From contig SVFI01000002.1 in NCBI GenBank assembly GCA_015056905.1, positions 170,916 through 234,915 of the forward strand: DNA of 64,000 bases. Reading direction: 5' to 3'. Numbering within the stretch: position 1 is the first letter of the stretch; every line of letters starts with the position of its first letter. Below the pieces are notes generated by a model, which saw only the letters and a program-made list of their open reading frames with translations, had not been told where the DNA came from and did no database searches. The stretch comes from Lachnospiraceae bacterium (lineage in GTDB: Bacteria; Bacillota; Clostridia; Lachnospirales; Lachnospiraceae). Shown in pieces: positions 58,216 through 64,000 of this stretch. The translations under genes were made by a program, and so were the position numbers.

Positions 58216-58683
58216 CTATTCTGTCAATTCCGTTGCCTTCTCCGTAGATAAAGTATCTTCGGTAATTTCTGTCGCCTTTTCTGTCGACATTTTTTCACTT
58301 CCCGGGTTCGTTACCACGGTAGCGTCCAATCCATAATTGCGTCTCATCTGCTCATACAACGTCTGTGCTAACCCAAGACTGTTCTGCTCAGTCGCCTGCT
58401 TTGCAAGGTCTGTAATGGCACTGTCTTTAAAATAGCTGACAAGCGCAGAGTTAGAACCACCGCTGTCCTCTCCAAAAAGACTCGTCGACTTCGTCATCTC
58501 CTTCATAATCATTTCCATGAAGTACGCCTCAAACTCCTGACAGACCTCCATCAATTCATCGTCTGTCGCCTTAGACAAGTCCTTGTCCTTCAAAGAAGAA
58601 ATAGAGTTTGTACTCTGGCTTGTGTTCCCCGTCAATGTGTCTGCATAATTCAAATATGTAGAAGTTAATCCGCCAATATCCAT
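58216..58683 (-). CDS. rod-binding (FlgJ N-terminal-like) protein
   Basis: CQEFEAYFMEMIMKEMTKST...YFKDSAITDLAKQATEQNSLGLAQTLYEQM. Confidence 0.88.
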   Translation of the reverse strand: MDIGGLTSTYLNYADTLTGNTSQSTNSISSLKDKDLSKATDDELMEVCQEFEAYFMEMIMKEMTKSTSLFGEDSGGSNSALVSYFKDSAITDLAKQATEQNSLGLAQTLYEQMRRNYGLDATVVTNPGSEKMSTEKATEITEDTLSTEKATELTE

Positions 58684-58692
58684 ACGCTACTC

Positions 58693-59508
58693 CTATCTTC
58701 TCAGATTATTCGCCTGCTGCATCATATCGTCGGTTGTCTGGATGGCTTTTGAATTCATTTCATAAGCTCTCTGTGCCACAATCAGATTTACCATCTCATC
58801 CGCCACCTGCACATTGGACCCCTCCAAATACCCTTGTGCAATCGAACTTCTCACAATTTCGCCATTCGTATATTCATTCAGAGCACCGCCGCTGGCTTCC
58901 GTTGCTTTATAAAGACTTCCCTCCAGCTTTTCAAGTCCCGAAGGGTTCTGGAACTGGTAAATACCGATGGTAATTCCCAAAGTCTGCGCATTATTATTTG
59001 CATCAGGATAACAGACAGTACCGTCTGCTGATATCGTAATACGTGATGTAACATAATCTTCATTGAACGAAATTTTGTTCCCGTTGGAATCCAAAACATA
59101 GCGTCCGTCCGTTGTGGAAAGCGTCAGATTATTGCCATCCACCGCCCAGATAAAGTTACCGTTTCTTGTATAACAAGTCTCACCATCTTCTCCTCTGACC
59201 GCAAAGAAACCTTCTCCCTGAATCGCAAATGCAGAAGTAGAACTGCTCTCATACAGCGAGCCCTGTTTAAACATAGATGTAATCGCCGAATTGCGGACAC
59301 CGAGACCGACCTGTGCACCGATTGGCTTATTCGCGCCGTTTGCCGTCGTCGTTCTTGTCTGCAAATTCTGATAAAGAAGTGTCTTAAATTCTGCCACCTC
59401 TGTTTTGTATCCGGTTGTATTTACATTGGAAAGGTTGTTTGCAATCGTATCTACATTCGTCTGCTGTGCAATCATTCCGCTCGCTGCTGTCCATAAACTT
59501 CTTACCAT
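58693..59508 (-). CDS. flagellar basal-body rod protein (FlgG/FlhP-like)
   Basis: MVRSLWTAASGMIAQQTNVDTIANNLSNVNTTGYK; C-terminal LEGSNVQVADEMVNLIVAQRAYEMNSKAIQTTDDM. Confidence 0.93.
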   Translation of the reverse strand: MVRSLWTAASGMIAQQTNVDTIANNLSNVNTTGYKTEVAEFKTLLYQNLQTRTTTANGANKPIGAQVGLGVRNSAITSMFKQGSLYESSSTSAFAIQGEGFFAVRGEDGETCYTRNGNFIWAVDGNNLTLSTTDGRYVLDSNGNKISFNEDYVTSRITISADGTVCYPDANNNAQTLGITIGIYQFQNPSGLEKLEGSLYKATEASGGALNEYTNGEIVRSSIAQGYLEGSNVQVADEMVNLIVAQRAYEMNSKAIQTTDDMMQQANNLRR

Positions 59509-59529
59509 ACCCTTAGTCCTCCATCAAAC

Positions 59530-60303
59530 TTAAATCTTACCAAGCTGGTTCGCTGCAATCTCCAGTGTACCGTCAATACTCTGAATCATCTTCTGATTCG
59601 TCTCGTAATTACGGGAAACAGAAATCAGCTCGACCATCTCATTGATTACTGTTACATTGGACTGTTCCAAATATCCGGAAAACAGTTTTGCCTGCGCATC
59701 TATCTGCTGCGCACCGTCCACCGGTCGAAAATAACTCTCACCGTAATGCTCCAGATAATTGTAATCTTCAAAATCTGTTACCTGAATATTCCCTACGACA
59801 ACTCCATCCTGCATAATCGTACCGGATTGATCAAAAAAAGTCTTTTTATTTGTATCAAGAACAATGTGATTACCATTTTCATCAAGGACAAAATCCCCAT
59901 CCTTCGTCACAAGTTCTCCGTTGACATTGAGTGTAAACGAACCGTCACGTGTATATTTCACAGAAGTCTCTCCACTCTTTGTCGTGTATTCACAGGCGAA
60001 GAAACCATTGCCCGACAAAGCAAGGTCAAACGTGTTATCCGTCACCTTGAATGCTCCCTGTGAATAATCTGTATAATTTTCGCCGATTTTAACACCGAGC
60101 GACATCGTTCCGATGCCTCTGGCGCGCGCCGGATCTGAGGAATCTTTAATTTTAATTGCAAGCACATCATCAAACGCCTGACTGGTCGCACCTTCCTTTT
60201 TGAATCCGACTGTCGCCGAATTTGCAAGGTTATTCGTCAGCACATCCATTCTGTTCTGCTGGTTTACCATTCCGGTCCATGCTGTGTAGAGTCCTTTTAC
60301 CAT
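59530..60303 (-). CDS. flagellar hook/basal-body protein (FlgF/FlhO-like)
   Basis: MVKGLYTAWTGMVNQQNRMDVLTNNLANSATVGFKKEG; LEQSNVTVINEMVELISVSRNYETNQKMIQSIDGT. Confidence 0.92.
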   Translation of the reverse strand: MVKGLYTAWTGMVNQQNRMDVLTNNLANSATVGFKKEGATSQAFDDVLAIKIKDSSDPARARGIGTMSLGVKIGENYTDYSQGAFKVTDNTFDLALSGNGFFACEYTTKSGETSVKYTRDGSFTLNVNGELVTKDGDFVLDENGNHIVLDTNKKTFFDQSGTIMQDGVVVGNIQVTDFEDYNYLEHYGESYFRPVDGAQQIDAQAKLFSGYLEQSNVTVINEMVELISVSRNYETNQKMIQSIDGTLEIAANQLGKI

Positions 60304-60326
60304 ACTACTCCTCCCGGTGTAAGCGC

Positions 60327-61322
60327 TTATACCTCGTCTTTGTATCCTGCTAAAAATTCTACATACTTACCTGTTCCGATTGCCACACAAGTCATCGGAT
60401 CTTCTGCCGTCATGGTATTGATGCCTGTCTTAGCATAGATTAAATCTTCCAATCCACGGAGAAGACTTCCTCCTCCTGTCAGAACAATACCTCTGTCTGC
60501 AATATCTGCAGCAAGCTCCGGCGGTGTCTTCTCAAGTACGCTGTGAATCGTCTCGATAATCTGCGACGTAGCTTCTCTCAAAGCTTCTTCTGTCTCCTCA
60601 CTCGTCACTTCTACAGTGCGCGGAAGACCTGTAACGAGATTACGTCCCCTTACTTCCACAGAATCCACTTCCGGTCTCTTATAGGCAGAACCGATTTTAA
60701 TCTTGAGGTCTTCAGCGGTTCTTTCACCAATCAATAAATTATGTTTCTTACGCATATAACGAACAATTGCCTCGTCGAAATCATCTCCTGCAATCTTGAT
60801 GGAAGCGCTCACAACGGTTCCTCCGAGAGAGATTACCGCGATGTCCGATGTACCACCGCCGATATCCACGATCATGTTTCCGCAAGGTTTTGAAATATCA
60901 ATTCCTGCACCGATGGCTGCTGCGATTGGTTCCTCGATAATGGAAACCTCTCTTGCACCTGCCTGGTAAGTTGCATCCTCAACCGCTTTCTTCTCTACCT
61001 CTGTTACCCCACTCGGTACACAGACAGCGATGCGCGGCTTACGGAATGTTTTCTTTCCGAGCGCCTTCTGGATAAAATATTTCATCATTTTTTCTGTCAC
61101 AGTATAGTCTGAGATTACACCCTGACGAAGCGGTCTTACCGCCACGATATTTCCCGGTGTACGTCCAAGCATAAGACGGGCTTCCTCGCCGATTGCCTTA
61201 ATCTTGTTGGTGTCACGGTCAAACGCCACTACGCTTGGCTCTTTTAAAACAACGCCCTTTCCTCTGATATATACGAGGATACTGGCAGTTCCTAAATCAA
61301 TTCCGATATCTGTGTATTGCAT
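60327..61322 (-). CDS. mbl: MreB/Mbl rod-shape actin-like protein
   Basis: DIGIDLGTASILVYIRGKGVVLKEPSVVAFDRDTNKIKAIGEEARLMLGRTPGNI; DIGGGTSDIAVISLGG. Confidence 0.93.
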   Translation of the reverse strand: MQYTDIGIDLGTASILVYIRGKGVVLKEPSVVAFDRDTNKIKAIGEEARLMLGRTPGNIVAVRPLRQGVISDYTVTEKMMKYFIQKALGKKTFRKPRIAVCVPSGVTEVEKKAVEDATYQAGAREVSIIEEPIAAAIGAGIDISKPCGNMIVDIGGGTSDIAVISLGGTVVSASIKIAGDDFDEAIVRYMRKKHNLLIGERTAEDLKIKIGSAYKRPEVDSVEVRGRNLVTGLPRTVEVTSEETEEALREATSQIIETIHSVLEKTPPELAADIADRGIVLTGGGSLLRGLEDLIYAKTGINTMTAEDPMTCVAIGTGKYVEFLAGYKDEV

Positions 61323-61417
61323 CTTTCTTCCCCTTTCATGGTCGCTTTTTTATTTGGTATAACGGGTTTTATATAGTATTCCCCGCTCTGATGATCCAAT
61401 TTTGCATACGCGCAATT

Positions 61418-61446
61418 ATTATAGCGCATTTCCATGCCATTTTCAA
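61418..61446 (-). promoter_or_regulatory. putative sigma-A promoter for mreB/mbl
   Basis: Minus strand TTGAAA (61446-61441) - 17 bp - TATAAT (61423-61418). Confidence 0.65.
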
Positions 61447-61501
61447 AGGGTTTTCATAGAATTTACACTTTTTTTCGGAATCTTACGAAAACAAGTGCAA
61501 A

Positions 61502-61546
61502 GACGCACAGCTTTTGGAGGAAATCTTCCTTGAAAATCTGTGCGTC
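61502..61546 (-). other. long hairpin upstream of the mreB promoter (possible terminator)
   Basis: gacgcacag (61502-61510)/ctgtgcgtc (61538-61546) with tttt/aaaa inner pairing. Confidence 0.6.
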
Positions 61547-61721
61547 CATGCCTTGATATACTGCTTTTATTCAACTTGTTCGTAAATATTATCGGTTTAT
61601 TCTTTGAAATACTTTAGAGGCATTTTTATCTTTTTGTGTTACGTGAGATTTTTATTCCACTTTACTATCTTTGTCAAAAAGGTGCCAGGTTACGCTTTCT
61701 ACCAGTGCTGCTAATTTCTAA

Positions 61722-61953
61722 TATACCTCTCCTGTATGCTCACCCAAAATTTCTCCCGTGTTTGCATTCATATAAAGAAAATGTATAGGCGAAGCAGATG
61801 CATCAATCTGTAAGTACCATTTCAATCCGTACTCTCCCATTCGCAAAAAAATGCTCCAAGGTCAACATTGCGTCCGTCATCCCATGTTCCGTCGTCCTTC
61901 ATAGTCGGTGTAACCGATGTTAGCCCACTGGAAGCCCTGCTCAAGAAACCACT
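61722..61953 (-). pseudogene. fused fragments of a C-type lectin C-terminus and a PepSY-like C-terminus
   Basis: Reverse translation gives ...TMKDDGTWDDGRNVDLGAFFCEW joined to ...LKWYLQIDASASPIHFLYMNANTGEILGEHTGEVY, near-copies of ORFs 62739..63500 and 61955..62233. Confidence 0.8.
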
Positions 61954-61954
61954 A

Positions 61955-62742
61955 CTAATATTCAATCATCGCCTCATATTCGCCCCATATTTCTCCGGTT
62001 TTGGCATCCAGATAAACATAATCTACCGGTGTTTCCGGTGCATCGATTAGCAGATACCACTCCAATACATATCCGTTTTTTGAGCGGCAGATAGTCAGTT
62101 CTTTTTCCACAATACTGCATTCTCCATATCTTTCTTCTAATAATGCCTGCAGTTTCTCTCCCTTGTATTCATATTCCATGGAGTCTATGGTAATCTTATT
62201 TTCCGGCCTGAGAAAACTATAAAGCGAAGTCATCTCTCCCTTTTTATTTACCTTAACAATGACTCCCCCCCTTTAATTAATACCCCTTTGTAATACGAAT
62301 AAAACTCATAATCATCTGCACTATGTCCGCTAACATCCGGCAACACTTCCCCAAACAAAAACATATCCTTATCAAACTCGCCCCCTGCATACATCCATGC
62401 CCTGCAGGCCGCTTCCCTTGCATCATCGATATTTCTTATCTTCTTTTTATTAAATCTCCCGTGGACAGTTGTTACATCCGTACCAATCTCACTATACCTT
62501 ATATACGGCTCCCCATCTTCATTCAGCTCCTTCAGTTCCTCCTCCGTCAGCGGCTCTATCTCCTCTGTCATCGGTCCGAGATACACCTGCGCAGGATACA
62601 TCTTTTTGACATCTTCTATAAGTGCCATTTCCTCCGGAGTTCTTTTTCTTTCCTTTCTCTCATTTTTTACCATAAAAATTGCCACAACCGCGCCGGCTGC
62701 CAGCAAAAGCAGCAGCACAGTTAAGATGATCTTCTTTTTCAT
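61955..62742 (-). pseudogene. PepSY-like secreted/membrane protein split by a frameshift at a G7 tract (ORFs 62248..62742 and 61955..62233)
   Basis: Intact homologue at 63621..64000 reads YYKGIRVKGGGIHVNVDKDGNLHSVYSFLRPEQKIT; here one extra G at 62265-62271 would give YYKGVLIKGGGVIVKVNKKGEMTSLYSFLRPENKIT. Confidence 0.8.
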
Positions 62743-63500
62743 TCTTCCTCCTCACTTTCCCATTCGCAGAAAAATGCTCCAAGGTCCACATTGCGTCCGT
62801 CGTCCCATGTTCCGTCGTCCTTCATGTAGGCATAATTCTGGTTTTCAATAAAACTCAGTCCATTGTTTGGTTCTCCTCTGTGCCAGTTCTCGTATTCCGG
62901 TTCTTCTCCGCTTAGCCATTTCCATGTGCCTTCTTCCTCACGGTCGGTGTAGCCGATATTGGCCCACTGGAAGCCCTGCTCAAGAAACCACTCGTTTAGG
63001 AACTCATTTTCTTCCTTACTTCCGATGCACACAAGGTATCCGCCAAGCTGCTCACAGTATTTTTCCGCATCTTCCCACAAAAGTCCTGCCCCAAAGAGCT
63101 GGTAAGTGTTTCCGTCAAACTCTCTTTTGTATTCCGGGCGGCTTAGGAAGAAGTCGTGTGCTTCGCTTTCTGTTTCTCCGACTACTTTAAAATCAAAGGA
63201 CTGCGTCTCGTATGGGTTCTCTTCTTCCTCTCTTTCATCCACCAGCTGCATCCGGTATTCATCCGTTTCTAAATTTAACATCTCATAGAACCCGTTTTCA
63301 TCAGACTTTGTCTGCGCGATGATGTCACCATCCTCCCCGCTATACCTGTCTCTCAGCTGCAGGGTTATGCCTTCTACCGGCTCTCCTGTAAGAGCATCTA
63401 CAACACGGCCGCTCACATCAATTTCATCCGGCAAAAGAGTGATGTATCCAAGATCCTGCTGCAGGATATCTTCCAAATTGACCGTAACCGTCTTTGTCAC
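62739..63500 (-). CDS. C-type lectin-like domain protein with a carboxypeptidase-regulatory-like (beta) domain; probably 5'-truncated
   Basis: VSGRVVDALTGEPVEGITLQLRD; WANIGYTDREEEGTWKWLSGEEPEYENWHRGEPNNG...AYMKDDGTWDDG (EPN motif). Confidence 0.8.
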   Translation of the reverse strand: MTKTVTVNLEDILQQDLGYITLLPDEIDVSGRVVDALTGEPVEGITLQLRDRYSGEDGDIIAQTKSDENGFYEMLNLETDEYRMQLVDEREEEENPYETQSFDFKVVGETESEAHDFFLSRPEYKREFDGNTYQLFGAGLLWEDAEKYCEQLGGYLVCIGSKEENEFLNEWFLEQGFQWANIGYTDREEEGTWKWLSGEEPEYENWHRGEPNNGLSFIENQNYAYMKDDGTWDDGRNVDLGAFFCEWESEEEE

Positions 63501-63620
63501 GTAGTCTGGGCTGCTGATTTCTATCTCATATGCACCCGAAAAATTTACTTTGATTAAAAATTCTCCGTTCGCATTTTCTTCGATACCTTTTTATATCCAA
63601 TGGATTTAACAATGTCGATT

Positions 63621-64000
63621 CTAATAATCCATTCCATCATATGCCTCTCTCCATATTTCTCCCGTTTTTGCATCCAGCCATACAGAATTTATCTCCGCTT
63701 CCGGAGCATCAATTAGCAGATACCACTCCAATACATATCCGGTTTTTGAGCGGCAGATGGTCAGTTCTTTTTCCACAATGCTGCATTCTCCATATCTTTC
63801 TTCCAATAATGCCTGCAGTTTTTCTCCCTTGTATTCATACTCTACAGAGTCCATGGTGATTTTTTGTTCCGGTCTGAGAAAGCTATAAACAGAATGCAGA
63901 TTTCCATCTTTGTCTACATTTACATGAATGCCTCCCCCCTTAACACGTATTCCTTTGTAATATGGCCATAAATCATAGTCATCTTCATTATATCCACCAA
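63621..64000 (-). CDS. PepSY-like protein, partial (runs off window end)
   Basis: Open frame GGYNEDDYDLWPYYKGIRVKGGGIHVNVDKDGNLHSVYSFLRPEQKITMDSVEYEYKGEKLQALLEERYGECSIVEKELTICRSKTGYVLEWYLLIDAPEAEINSVWLDAKTGEIW. Confidence 0.75.
   Translation of the reverse strand, partial: GGYNEDDYDLWPYYKGIRVKGGGIHVNVDKDGNLHSVYSFLRPEQKITMDSVEYEYKGEKLQALLEERYGECSIVEKELTICRSKTGYVLEWYLLIDAPEAEINSVWLDAKTGEIWREAYDGMDY

Noticed and set aside
1-64000. tRNA, rRNA, prophage, restriction-modification or cas genes
   Set aside because: None recognised by eye in the sequence or ORF translations; small RNAs cannot be excluded without a covariance search.

Overview
This 64-kb window is chromosomal DNA from a low-to-mid GC Gram-positive anaerobe. 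Gene content and the mbl-flhO-flhP-like order suggest a Lachnospiraceae/Clostridia member; this is inference and no rRNA is present. About 47 kb is a large surface-glycan region. (i) 0.1-13.8 kb is a Wzx/Wzy-type polysaccharide locus on the minus strand: flippase, GT11 fucosyltransferase-like, GT2/GT4 enzymes, polymerase, WecG/TagA, UDP-sugar dehydrogenase, Wzz, initiating glycosylphosphotransferase and NeuB. (ii) Upstream are a stand-alone Spo0A-C-like DNA-binding protein and ManC. (iii) 17.5-23.2 kb holds an FdtA/FdtB-like amino-sugar module, a second flippase and a putative sialyltransferase-like GT. (iv) 23-47 kb holds GT-C membrane proteins, three acyltransferase-3 genes, RmlD, many GT2/GT4 genes, a DUF3048 lipoprotein and a DUF2142 protein. 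After this come leuA, an HPr-like gene, glmM-cdaR-cdaA (c-di-AMP), yvyF/comF/recD2, flagellar rod genes and mreB/mbl. The window ends in a mosaic of duplicated, partly broken lectin/PepSY-like genes. Top items for follow-up: two inverted ~145-bp nested palindromes at 21.67-22.08 kb that share core strands but have different inner and outer stems; the truncated Spo0A-like regulator with Spo0A-box-like sequences around its own promoter; a poly-G tract frameshift and mosaic decay in the lectin/PepSY locus; a Wzz protein with an apparently degenerate BY-kinase tail; and a 25-bp direct repeat at a divergent promoter. All assignments come from reading translations and motifs by eye; no searches were run.
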